64,000 nt of DNA, taken from positions 1 through 64,000 of the forward strand of contig NZ_JAGQEG010000007.1 of the NCBI RefSeq assembly GCF_018305005.1, written 5' to 3'. This DNA is from Collimonas silvisoli. GTDB lineage: Bacteria > Pseudomonadota > Gammaproteobacteria > Burkholderiales > Burkholderiaceae_D. Positions within the stretch are counted from its first letter, which is position 1, and every line of letters starts with the position of its first letter. The position numbers and the translations under genes were made by a program. This document shows, one piece after another, positions 49,822-58,195 of this stretch. The notes beneath the pieces are model-generated. The model saw nothing but the letters and a program-made list of their open reading frames with translations. It did no database searches and was not told where the DNA came from.

Positions 49822-49836
49822 CAAGAAATTATGCAA

Positions 49837-49859
49837 GACGGAGCCGCAACGGCTCCGTC
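49837..49859 (+). terminator. intrinsic terminator of the porin gene
   Basis: Stem GACGGAGCC (49837-49845) / GGCTCCGTC (49851-49859), five-base loop, followed by CGGTTTGTTC. It starts 16 bp after the porin stop. The T-tract is weak but the stem is perfect and GC-rich. Confidence 0.75.
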
Positions 49860-49907
49860 CGGTTTGTTCGCGCTTTATAAAAACAGATCCGACTTACCAG
49901 ATTATTC

Positions 49908-50098
49908 CTATAGAAAATCTTCCCCGCCCAACGGATGGTTTGATGTCGATGGGCGGTGTTTTGCGCGGGATAACACGGCATTGAGCAATACATCGCGGCC
50001 GGCGCCGCTGACGATATCCTGATGCGGATAACCCAGCGTTTCCACCGCCGTGCGTACCGCTGCAATACAGTTGGCGCCGAACGGGGTGGCATGACTAA
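49908..50098 (-). pseudogene. remnant of an M20-family Zn-dependent amidohydrolase
   Basis: Reading leftward directly after the RND pump stop, one frame encodes about 63 residues up to a TAG at 49908. It contains the stretch AVRTAVETLGYPHQDIVSGA followed by GRDVLL. This matches the conserved C-terminal region of N-carbamoyl-amino-acid/allantoate amidohydrolases (usually ...DIVSGAGHDA...), with the metal-region His replaced by Arg. There is no start codon with a ribosome site, the rest of the enzyme is missing, and the frame meets the RND stop codon upstream. It is best read as a deletion relic, not a gene. Confidence 0.6.
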
Positions 50099-50114
50099 AA
50101 TTGCGAACTGGCCG

Positions 50115-53100
50115 CTAGACGACCTGGACATCGCGCTTCCGTGCAAACAGGTTTTTGAACCAATGCTCGAACTCATCGATATAGGTAAATACCACCGGCA
50201 CCACCAATAAACTCAAGGCTGTCGAAGTCAGCAAACCGCCGATGACGGCAACCGCCATTGGTTGCCGAAAGCTTGCGTCAGCGCCAAACCCCAAGGCAAT
50301 CGGCGCCATGCCGGCGATCATGGCGACGGTTGTCATCACGATCGGCCGGGCTCGTTTATGACAGGCGTCCATCAATGCATCGAACACCGACAAGCCGCGG
50401 TCGCGCTTGCCGACGATGGTGTATTCGACCAGCAGTATCGAGTTCTTGGTCACGATGCCCATCAGCATGACCAGACCGATCATCGATGGAATATCCAGTT
50501 CGCTATGCGCCATAAGCAGCGCCAGGAAGGCGCCGCCGAGCGACAAGGGGATGGCGGACAGAATGGTGACCGGCTGCAGGAAATCCCGGAATAGCAGCAC
50601 CAGCACGCAGAACACGCACAGCACGCCGATAATGATCGCCATGATAAAGCCGGCGCCCAGCTCCGCCGCTATTTCCGCATCGCCGGTCTGGATCAGCTGC
50701 ACGCTGGACGGCATCTGCTTGACCGCCGGCAGCGCCTTCGCTGCCGCCAGGGCTTCGCCCAAAGGCATGCCGCCGAGATCGGCGCTGACCGTGACGTAGC
50801 GCCGGCGGTCGTATCTTTCGATTTTCGACGGCCCGCTTTCCACCGATAAACTTGCCACCGAGGCCAGCGGCACCAGGCCGTTACGGCCCAGCACATGCAG
50901 ATTGGCAAAGGTACTCACGCTCTGGCGGTCGGCGTCCGGCATGCTGACATTGATATCAACCTGCCGGTTGTCCAGGTTCAGCTTGGCAAGATTTGCCGAG
51001 AAATCGCCGGCTGTGGCGATGCGCACCACCTGGCCGATGGCGGCGGTCGACACGCCCAGTTCGCTGGCGCGCTGGAGGTCGGGCCGGACGATGATTTCCG
51101 GGCGTTCCAGGCTGGCGGTGGAACTGATATTCGACAGCGTGCCGACGCCGCGCAGCTGGCGCTCCATCGCCTGGGCAGTGGCCTTCAGCGCATTTTCATT
51201 GTCGCCGGCAAGGATCAGCTGCATCTTCTCGCCGGGGCCGCCCGCGCCCACCGTGAAACGGGCGCCCGGAACATTCAGCAAGGCCCGCCGCACAGCCCTT
51301 TCGATTTCGGTCTGGACCGGACGTTTGGCGCGATCCGCCAAGGAAAGTGTGAGCGATCCGTTGCGTACTTCGCCGGCCTGAAGCTGGCCGCCGCCGACCA
51401 CCTGCGACACGCCCACCGTCGTAAAAATATTATCGATGCCGCCGACGCTGCCCAGCGCGCCGCGCGCCCTCTCGGCAGCCGCCAGCGTATTTTTCAGTGA
51501 GCTGCCTGGCGGCAGTTCGACATTGACCGTCGTATACCCGCGGTCGGCCGGCGGCATCAAGCCGCTGGAAATGAAGGGAATCAGCGCGACCGAACCGACA
51601 AAGAACAGCGTTGCAGCCAGCATGGTGGTCTTGCGGTGTGCGAGACACCAGCGCACCGCATGCAGATACCTGCGCATGATCTTGCCGTCCTGCTGCTCGA
51701 CCGCATGCTTAGCCTTCAGCAGATAGGCGGCCATCATCGGCGTCAGGATACGCGCCACCAGCAGCGACGTCAGGACAGCGATGACCGCGGTCCAGCCGAA
51801 CTGCTTGAAGAACAGGCCCGGAATGCCGCTCATCATGGCCGTCGGCAGAAACACCACGACCAGGGTCATGGTGGTGGCAATCACGGCCAGTGCGATTTCC
51901 GTCACCGCATCGCCGGCAGCCTGCAGGATAGGCTTGCCCATATGCGCATGGCGCTCGATATTTTCGACCTCGACAATCGCATCGTCGACCAGGATGCCGA
52001 CGATCACCGCCAGCGCCAGCAAGGTCAAGGTGTTCAGGGAAAAACCGAACCATGCCATGGCGGCAAAGGCCGGCAGGATCGACAAGGGCAGCGCCGAGGC
52101 GGCGACCAAGGTCGCGCGCCAGTCGCGCAGGAACCACCACACCACCAGCACCGCCAGGATGGAGCCCTCGTACAGCATATCCATCGAGCCTTCATATTGC
52201 TCCTTGGTATAGCCGACGGTTCCCGAAATGCGCGTAAATTTCAAGGCATGGTTGTTGACTTGCAGCTTTTCCAGCGCGGCGGCGACGTTTTTCGCAATCA
52301 CGGTTTCGTCGTAGCCCTTGGCGCGGAACACCTTGAAGCCAACCACCGGCTTGCCGTCCAATAATGCAATCTGGGCCCGCTCTGCGCTGGCGTCGCTGAT
52401 GGTCGCGATTTGATCGAGCCTGAGTTTGCGGCCGTTGGCCAGGGTCACCGGAAATGCCGCCAGCTCGGAAGCCTGGCGCACTGTCGCGATCACGCGCGCC
52501 GATTGTTCTTCCAGGCCGAACTGGCCGCGGCCGCCCGACGATTCCTGCTGCATATTGCGTAACGCCTGCGAGACGTCGGCGGCAGTCACTCCCTGCGCCG
52601 CCATGCGGACCGGATCGACGGCGACACGGACCTGACGCGTCAAGCCGCCCACCCGGTCCATGCGGCCGACGCCTGGCACCGCCAGGATTGCCTTGCCGAC
52701 CGTATCGTCGACGAACCAGGACAGCGACTCTTCGTCCATATCGCCGGCGCCGATGGCATACACCAGCACCGCATCGCCGCCGACGGTCACCGCGCTGACG
52801 GTCGGTTGCTGCAGATCCGTCGGCAATTGGGAGCGCACGCTGTCGACCGCGTTCTTGGCGTCGATCAGGGCATCCGAGATATTTTTCTCCAGCACGAATT
52901 CCACCGTGATCTGCACCTGGCCGTCGGTAATCGAGGTACGCAGATGCTTGAGCCCGCTCATGGTGGCCAGCGCGTTTTCTACTTTCCGCGCCACCTCGGT
53001 TTCCAGCTGCGCCGGCGCCGCGCCCGGCTGCGTCAAGGTGATATTGACGGTTGGCAGATCGATGTCCGGCAGATTTTGAATCGGCAGTTTATGGAAACCC

Positions 53101-53180
53101 ATGATGCCGGCTATCGTCAACAAGGCAAACAGCAGGATCGCCGGAATCGGATTGCGGATGGACCAGGTTGCGAAATTCAT
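50115..53180 (-). CDS. RND efflux pump inner-membrane transporter (HAE1 family)
   Basis: Proton-driven tripartite efflux pump subunit, 1021 residues, with twelve membrane helices and two large periplasmic loops. The N terminus is FATWSIRNPIPAILLFALLTIAGI. LPIQNLPDIDLPTVNITLTQPGAAPAQLETEVARKVENAL follows. The proton-relay helix 4 reads LTLLALAVIVGILVDDAIVEVENIERH with the Asp-Asp pair, and the helix 11 region reads MIGLVMLMGIVTKNSILLVEY. Its start overlaps the adaptor stop (ATGA). The operon order is OM lipoprotein - adaptor - pump. The substrate is unknown; the sequence is HAE1-like (hydrophobic/amphiphilic compounds) rather than metal-type. Confidence 0.95.
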   Translation of the reverse strand: MNFATWSIRNPIPAILLFALLTIAGIMGFHKLPIQNLPDIDLPTVNITLTQPGAAPAQLETEVARKVENALATMSGLKHLRTSITDGQVQITVEFVLEKNISDALIDAKNAVDSVRSQLPTDLQQPTVSAVTVGGDAVLVYAIGAGDMDEESLSWFVDDTVGKAILAVPGVGRMDRVGGLTRQVRVAVDPVRMAAQGVTAADVSQALRNMQQESSGGRGQFGLEEQSARVIATVRQASELAAFPVTLANGRKLRLDQIATISDASAERAQIALLDGKPVVGFKVFRAKGYDETVIAKNVAAALEKLQVNNHALKFTRISGTVGYTKEQYEGSMDMLYEGSILAVLVVWWFLRDWRATLVAASALPLSILPAFAAMAWFGFSLNTLTLLALAVIVGILVDDAIVEVENIERHAHMGKPILQAAGDAVTEIALAVIATTMTLVVVFLPTAMMSGIPGLFFKQFGWTAVIAVLTSLLVARILTPMMAAYLLKAKHAVEQQDGKIMRRYLHAVRWCLAHRKTTMLAATLFFVGSVALIPFISSGLMPPADRGYTTVNVELPPGSSLKNTLAAAERARGALGSVGGIDNIFTTVGVSQVVGGGQLQAGEVRNGSLTLSLADRAKRPVQTEIERAVRRALLNVPGARFTVGAGGPGEKMQLILAGDNENALKATAQAMERQLRGVGTLSNISSTASLERPEIIVRPDLQRASELGVSTAAIGQVVRIATAGDFSANLAKLNLDNRQVDINVSMPDADRQSVSTFANLHVLGRNGLVPLASVASLSVESGPSKIERYDRRRYVTVSADLGGMPLGEALAAAKALPAVKQMPSSVQLIQTGDAEIAAELGAGFIMAIIIGVLCVFCVLVLLFRDFLQPVTILSAIPLSLGGAFLALLMAHSELDIPSMIGLVMLMGIVTKNSILLVEYTIVGKRDRGLSVFDALMDACHKRARPIVMTTVAMIAGMAPIALGFGADASFRQPMAVAVIGGLLTSTALSLLVVPVVFTYIDEFEHWFKNLFARKRDVQVV

Positions 53181-54346
53181 TTGGTCTCCTTCGCTGCCGG
53201 CGTTGCACCGGCACTTGGATCGGTACTTGGATCGGTACTGGGATCAGCGCTGGCAACCCGCACGGTATCGCCCTCATTGAGGAAGCCGGCGCCGAGCACG
53301 ACCACCTGATCCGCTTGCGCAACGCCTTTCACAATCTCGATGTCGGTCCCTTGCCGGCGCCCGGTGACGACCGCCAGCCGCTCCACCTTGTTGCTGCCGT
53401 CGCTGCGCAGCTTGAGCACATAAGCATGACCGTCGCGGATGACGATGCTCTGCGCCGGAACCACTAGCGCCGGCGTTGGATCGAGCGCAATCGAACCGTT
53501 TGCATACATCCCGGCCCGCACCGCCTGGCCGTCGGCGATATCGGCATAGACCGTGCCGAGCCGCAATGCGCTGTCCAGCGACGGCGCCGTCTGGCGCACC
53601 ACGGCAGACGCCGTGGCGCCGTCCGGCAACGCCAGCGCCACCCGCTGGCTGGCCGCAATGCGAGCCAGCTGTTCCGCCGTCACTTCGCCGCGCCACTCCA
53701 GGCGCCCTTTCAAGATCATCCTGAATAATTCCTGTCCGGTCGACACCACGGAACCGGGGGTGGCGGAGCGCGCGCTGATGACGCCGTCGTCGGCGGCGGT
53801 CACATCGGTATAACGCAACTGCAACTGTTTGAACGCAAGTTGCGCGCGCGCCGTCTTCGCCAGCGTGGTCGATTGCAGCACATCCTGGTCGCTGATGCCG
53901 CCGCTGCCCTGCAGGGAGATAGCGCGTTTGGCGTTGGCTTCGGCTTGCTCGTAAGCGGCGACCAGTTGCGCCTCTTCGGCGCGCAGCAGATCGGGATTGA
54001 GGCGTGCCAGGATCTGCCCTTTTTTGACATGGTCGCCGACATTGACGCGTACCTGGTCCAGTTGATAGCCGCCGATCTGACTGCCTATGATCGCTTCCTG
54101 CCAGGGCGCAACGGCGCCGGATGCGTTCAGGGTCTCGGCCCAGCTGACCTGGACCGGCCGGGCGATTGTCACTGTCAGTGCCGGCGTGGTCTGGACCGGC
54201 TTTGCTTCGGCTTTTCCGGACTTCACCGTCATGATCACGCCAGCGCCGATCGCAGCAACGGCAAAAGCGATGGCGACGACGACGGCGATGTTCTTGCGCC
54301 GTGGGGAGGATTTGACTTGCACTATCGATGGTTCAGACGCATTCAT
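53177..54346 (-). CDS. RND efflux periplasmic adaptor (membrane fusion protein)
   Basis: Membrane fusion protein linking pump and outer-membrane channel, 389 residues. It has one N-terminal membrane segment (IAVVVAIAFAVAAIGAGVIMTV, about 19-40) and no lipobox. The split lipoyl motif is GAVAPWQEAIIGSQIGGYQLDQVRVNVGDHVKKGQILARL and, after the helical hairpin, YTDVTAADDGVISARSATPGSVVSTGQELFRM. Beta-barrel and membrane-proximal domains follow. The last 25 residues contain a Asp-Pro-Ser-Thr repeat encoded by three 12-bp units (53212-53247). It lies 88 bp after the OM lipoprotein gene and overlaps the pump gene. Confidence 0.94.
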   Translation of the reverse strand: MNASEPSIVQVKSSPRRKNIAVVVAIAFAVAAIGAGVIMTVKSGKAEAKPVQTTPALTVTIARPVQVSWAETLNASGAVAPWQEAIIGSQIGGYQLDQVRVNVGDHVKKGQILARLNPDLLRAEEAQLVAAYEQAEANAKRAISLQGSGGISDQDVLQSTTLAKTARAQLAFKQLQLRYTDVTAADDGVISARSATPGSVVSTGQELFRMILKGRLEWRGEVTAEQLARIAASQRVALALPDGATASAVVRQTAPSLDSALRLGTVYADIADGQAVRAGMYANGSIALDPTPALVVPAQSIVIRDGHAYVLKLRSDGSNKVERLAVVTGRRQGTDIEIVKGVAQADQVVVLGAGFLNEGDTVRVASADPSTDPSTDPSAGATPAAKETK

Positions 54347-54434
54347 GGATGAGTTCCTGGTGTATGGCTATCGTATTGTTGTGGATTACGGTTGCATGAG
54401 TTGCATGAGTCGCGTGAAGAGGCACAGCCGGACG

Positions 54435-55913
54435 CTAGCTCGGGTTATCGATTTGTCCGGTCGCCTGCATCAGGCTGATCCAGGCTTGTCCCTGGTCGCG
54501 TTTGGCGGCAATGAAATTCTCTTCGGCAGTCTGGCGCTGCCGCCTGGCGTCTTCCAGCTCGAACATGCTGATGGCCCCGGCCCGCCACTGCGCCTGGCTG
54601 GCGCGGAAACTGCGCTGCGCGGCGTCTACCGCATCCTGCGACGATTTCACGCGCTCTTCGGCCGATGTCTGGAAGGCCAGCGCATCCTCCACGTTCTGCA
54701 CGACGGTGCGTAAAGTTGCCTGCAATGTCGCGGCCGCTTCCTGGTAGCGCCCGGTCGCGGCATCCACATTGGCCGCTCCGGCGCCGCCGTCGAACAAAGG
54801 AACGGTCAACGCCGGCCCTGCCGACCAGCTGGTGAAACCGACGGAATTGCCGACGGCGCGCAGCCACTGGCCGGACAAGGCTGCGCTGAGGCTGATTGCC
54901 GGCAGCCGCTGCGCCCTCGCCACGGCGATATCCGACCATGCCGCCGCCAGCGACCGTTCGGCCGACACCAGGCTCGGGTGGTCGCGCAGCACGGTTGCCG
55001 GCAGCACCGGCTGGATTGCCGGCGGAGTCGGCATGACATGCGCGACATCGTCAAGAATCTCGCTGCTTTCCTTCGGATCGGCGCTGGTCGCTGGCGGCAG
55101 CAGCAGGCCGCGCACCGCTGCCGCCGGCTGTCCGGTCAGCGCCACCAACGCATCGACATTGCGCGTGCACTGCTCCTGCTGGCTGATCCGTGCGGTACGC
55201 GCGTTGGCCAGGTTGGTCAGCGCGCTGAATTCCGCCGAAGGTGCGATATAGCCGACCTCACGCCGCTTGCGTGTGAGGGCCAGTTCGGTTTCCCTCGAAG
55301 CGATGTCGGCGTCGCGCACTTGCAGCGAATAGGCGCAAGCGCGCAGGGAGAGACTGGTATTGGCGACTTGTGCCGCCAGCGAAAGACGGGCGCCTTGCGC
55401 ATCCGCTGTCCGTGCATCCAGCCGTCGTTGCGCGGCGGCGACGGACTCCCTTATGCGTCCCCAAAGGTCGATCTCCCAGCTGAAGTCGGCGCCGATGGAC
55501 GAGGAACTCTCGATCATGGTGGTAGAGCTGCCGACACCCGCGGTGTTCTGGGTTTGTGCCCGCGTAGCATTTGCGCTGCCATTTACCGCAGGCAAGCGCT
55601 GTGCATTTGCCACACCGGCTGCGGCCTTGGCCTGGTCTACCCTGGCAACGGCCTGGGCCAATGTAGGGTTGTCGGCAAACGCGGATGCGATCAGGCTATC
55701 GATAGCCTGATCGCCCAATTGCGTCCACCACTGACCGGTCGCGGCGACACTGTCCGGCTTTCCGCGGAGCGGCATATTTTCCCAGTCGGCAGGAAGCCGC
55801 GACTTGGGCGGCGAATACGCGGGCTGGGTCGCGCACGCCGTCAAGGCCAGAGCAATCGCCGCGACGGCGAACAATCTCATGCGAGATCCGGGTAGTGCAA
55901 ATAATTTCGGCAT
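54435..55913 (-). CDS. NodT-family RND outer-membrane factor lipoprotein
   Basis: TolC-like outer-membrane channel of the efflux system. A lipoprotein signal MRLFAVAAIALALTACATQ ends in the lipobox LTAC. The mature protein has two OEP repeats: WWTQLGDQAIDSLIASAFADNPTLAQAVARVDQAKAA near the start, and the second repeat around VLRDHPSLVSAERSLAAAWSDIAVARAQRLPAISLSA. The start may be ATG 55913 (as given), 55880 (directly at MRLF) or 55964; none has a strong ribosome site. It is the first gene of the three-gene efflux operon, facing the TetR gene across the 11-bp inverted repeat. Confidence 0.92.
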   Translation of the reverse strand: MPKLFALPGSRMRLFAVAAIALALTACATQPAYSPPKSRLPADWENMPLRGKPDSVAATGQWWTQLGDQAIDSLIASAFADNPTLAQAVARVDQAKAAAGVANAQRLPAVNGSANATRAQTQNTAGVGSSTTMIESSSSIGADFSWEIDLWGRIRESVAAAQRRLDARTADAQGARLSLAAQVANTSLSLRACAYSLQVRDADIASRETELALTRKRREVGYIAPSAEFSALTNLANARTARISQQEQCTRNVDALVALTGQPAAAVRGLLLPPATSADPKESSEILDDVAHVMPTPPAIQPVLPATVLRDHPSLVSAERSLAAAWSDIAVARAQRLPAISLSAALSGQWLRAVGNSVGFTSWSAGPALTVPLFDGGAGAANVDAATGRYQEAAATLQATLRTVVQNVEDALAFQTSAEERVKSSQDAVDAAQRSFRASQAQWRAGAISMFELEDARRQRQTAEENFIAAKRDQGQAWISLMQATGQIDNPS

Positions 55914-55972
55914 ATTCGTAGCAATCCATTCCCGCTTTAGCTGGAGCCAATCGGCTCCGGTCATGCCGATCT

Positions 55973-56004
55973 ATATAATAGATCGAACAATCTATCTATT
56001 ATAT
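55973..56004. promoter_or_regulatory. probable TetR operator: perfect 11-bp inverted repeat
   Basis: ATATAATAGAT (55973-55983) and ATCTATTATAT (55994-56004) are exact reverse complements, ten bases apart. A nested palindrome TAGAT (55979-55983) / ATCTA (55990-55994) overlaps it. It lies between the divergent efflux operon and TetR gene and includes TATAAT-like elements, so a bound repressor would block both promoters. Confidence 0.75.
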
Positions 56005-56079
56005 GCAGGAATGAGCAGCCGTCAAATTATGTTAGATTGATCACTCTATTTTGTATCTATTTGGTTATCAGGAGACGGC

Positions 56080-56709
56080 ATGCGTAAAATCGACCCGGTT
56101 AAACACGAGCAAAAGCGGCGCGATATTCTCGAAGCCGCAGGCCGTTGTTTTGCCAAAGACGGGTTCCGCGGCGCCAGCATTTCAAATATATGCTCTGAAG
56201 CGAAAATCAGTTCCGGGCATCTCTATCATTATTTCGTCAGCAAGGAAGCGATCATCGAGGCCATGGCCGAAGTCGGCCTGGAACATGCGGAAGTGCGCTT
56301 TCATCATCTGATGAAAAGCGACAATCCCATCGAAGGAGTCATAGCGGAAATCGAGCAAGCCAGCAGCCAGAGTTGCATCGAGCAACGACATCACGCCGAC
56401 ATGCGCGCCAAGAAACAACTGCATCTGGACATGCTTGCCGAAGCCGGCCGCAATCCTGCAATGGCAGAAATTGTAAGAAAGCATTCTGCAAAAATAAACG
56501 GCATGCTGGCAACTCTTCTGAGAGCTGCCCAGGAACGTGGGCAGATCGATCAGGCGCTCGATGCAGATGTCGCCGCCGCCCTTTTGCTGGGCACATTTGA
56601 AGGCGTCGGCAAGATGACGATCCGCGATCCCGGCCACGATATGAAAAAGGAACTGGATATGCTGACCACGCTGATCAAGCGCTTTCTGGCGCCCGGCTCA
56701 AGTAAATAA
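56080..56709 (+). CDS. TetR-family repressor of the RND efflux operon
   Basis: TetR/AcrR-type regulator of 209 residues. The N-terminal helix-turn-helix is KRRDILEAAGRCFAKDGFRGASISNICSEAKISSGHLYHYFVSKEAIIEAM (about residues 12-62). A ligand-binding C-terminal helical domain follows with no recognised subfamily motif. AGGAGA lies seven bases before the ATG. It is divergent from the OM lipoprotein-adaptor-pump operon, with a perfect palindrome in between, so local repression of the pump and autoregulation are the natural reading. The inducer is unknown. Confidence 0.93.
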   Translation: MRKIDPVKHEQKRRDILEAAGRCFAKDGFRGASISNICSEAKISSGHLYHYFVSKEAIIEAMAEVGLEHAEVRFHHLMKSDNPIEGVIAEIEQASSQSCIEQRHHADMRAKKQLHLDMLAEAGRNPAMAEIVRKHSAKINGMLATLLRAAQERGQIDQALDADVAAALLLGTFEGVGKMTIRDPGHDMKKELDMLTTLIKRFLAPGSSK

Positions 56710-56786
56710 ATCACCGAAAGCCTTGCAACGCATGATTAGCATGGCAGAGGCCGCCGGCAAGGTGCACGGAGACTCAGCCTCAAAAA

Positions 56787-57197
56787 TCACTTGATCGGGA
56801 TCAAAGTCCCTTTGAGTCTTTCAGCAGTGCCGTCCGGTAAAAAGATATTGGAATACGCGACGTTGTTTTCGAAATCCTCGACATGCACCACATGTTGACC
56901 GGCCCGGCGCGACCAATACACCATGAACATCTTCGGACCGACCTGCGTGACGACAATTTGTACCGACTGTGTGTTTTTTCCATCAGGCGAGGTGAACGTC
57001 ATCTCCGTCTCGGATTTGAAATCGAGCCGAAATTTCTGCTTCCCGAAATCGACTGCATAGGAATGCCCCACCGCAGGAAATGCGCCAACAGCTACGGTTG
57101 GCACCGCATGTTCATCCACCGTCACCTGTGCGTGCACCATTGGCAATAACGAGAAGCTGCTTGCTGCCACGAGAGCGGCGGCTGCCATTTTTTTCAT
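56787..57197 (-). CDS. small exported protein, MoaF-like fold
   Basis: Secreted or periplasmic protein of 136 residues. The signal peptide MKKMAAAALVAASSFSLLPMVHA is clear, and ATG 57197 fits it; a longer upstream frame is not supported. The mature part (about 112 residues) reads AVGHSYAVDFGKQKFRLDFKSETEMTFTSPDG, then a segment with MVYWSRRAGQHVVHVEDFENNVAYSNIFLPDG. This pattern of short antiparallel strands resembles the lipocalin-like MoaF-related family. Function unknown. It is 44 bp downstream of the NmrA-like gene and may be the last gene of that cluster. Confidence 0.7.
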   Translation of the reverse strand: MKKMAAAALVAASSFSLLPMVHAQVTVDEHAVPTVAVGAFPAVGHSYAVDFGKQKFRLDFKSETEMTFTSPDGKNTQSVQIVVTQVGPKMFMVYWSRRAGQHVVHVEDFENNVAYSNIFLPDGTAERLKGTLIPIK

Positions 57198-57241
57198 GTT
57201 TAATCCTCGATTTGAATGCGTTATTACGTATAAACAGACTC

Positions 57242-58129
57242 TTAACTGCTGCGATAAGCAGCAGCGAATACGGATGACCAGGTTTCCAGCGATGTCGTCG
57301 TACTGTTGCCGGCGGTGCGGGTCACGCAATCCTGAATCCGGCGACTGCTCAATGCCATGGCCATTTCTTCAAACTTGTTCGCCACGTCGATAGAAAAACC
57401 ATTCGCCACCAGCGCTGCCTTGGCATCGGCCGGCGCAGCTTGTACGTAGGGGATGTCCGGTCGCCCGACCGCAGCAGCAAGAATCGATGCACTCTCGCGC
57501 ATGGTGTAATCGCGATTGCCGAGCAAGTATTGCGCCGACTTGCCGCTGAAGTCCGGTTGCATCAAGGCAGTAGCTGCTGCGAGAGCAATATCCGCCGTAC
57601 AAACCATAGGAAATGGAACGTCGCCGTCCATCATGTCCGGGAAGACGCCGAAATGCTGCATTGGGCCGATCTTGAACAGCAGGTTTTCCATGAACGACGC
57701 CGGTCGCAAATGCAGTACGTCAACGTCGGCCAGGCTATTCAAGCGTTGCTCTTGGCGGTACAAACCTTCAATCGGCCCAGTGCCGTGCGCCAACGTGGCA
57801 GCCGCGCTGGAAAGATTGACTACCTTGCTCACGCCGCTAGCTGCAATCGCCGCCGTCACCGCACTACCGAAGCGGTCCACTGCAATCGAGTGACTGGGAG
57901 CAGCAAAATTCGGCGGTGTCAACGTGAACAAGACGTGCGTACCTTCCAGTGATTTTGTGAGAAAGGTAACGTCGGCGGCATCGCCAATGCGTGCATCAAC
58001 GCCAACGCCCGTCAGATTGGCAAATGCGTCGGCGTTTTGTGTGATGGCCCGTACAGGTGCGCCCTGCTTGACAAGATGTGCGAGCAGTTTGCGACCGATC
58101 TGCCCATTGGCTCCGATAATGACGTACAT
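57242..58129 (-). CDS. NmrA-like NAD(P)-binding atypical short-chain dehydrogenase
   Basis: Cytosolic Rossmann-fold protein of 295 residues. MYVIIGANGQIGRKLLAHLVKQGAPVRAITQ carries the GxxGxxG dinucleotide motif of the NmrA/QOR2 group (residues 7-12). ARIGDAADVTFLTKSLEGTHVLFTLTPPNF follows, then VSKVVNLSSAA and the substrate-side LHLRPASFMENLL. The YxxxK catalytic motif of classical SDRs is absent, as in NmrA-like redox sensors and quinone reductases. GGAG precedes the ATG. It is 66 bp downstream of the binding-protein gene. Confidence 0.88.
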   Translation of the reverse strand: MYVIIGANGQIGRKLLAHLVKQGAPVRAITQNADAFANLTGVGVDARIGDAADVTFLTKSLEGTHVLFTLTPPNFAAPSHSIAVDRFGSAVTAAIAASGVSKVVNLSSAAATLAHGTGPIEGLYRQEQRLNSLADVDVLHLRPASFMENLLFKIGPMQHFGVFPDMMDGDVPFPMVCTADIALAAATALMQPDFSGKSAQYLLGNRDYTMRESASILAAAVGRPDIPYVQAAPADAKAALVANGFSIDVANKFEEMAMALSSRRIQDCVTRTAGNSTTTSLETWSSVFAAAYRSS

Positions 58130-58195
58130 GATGCTGGCTGGCTCCTAGATTGTTGAAGAAAGTAGTGAAGAAACAGTGGCCTACCTCCTTGACAA

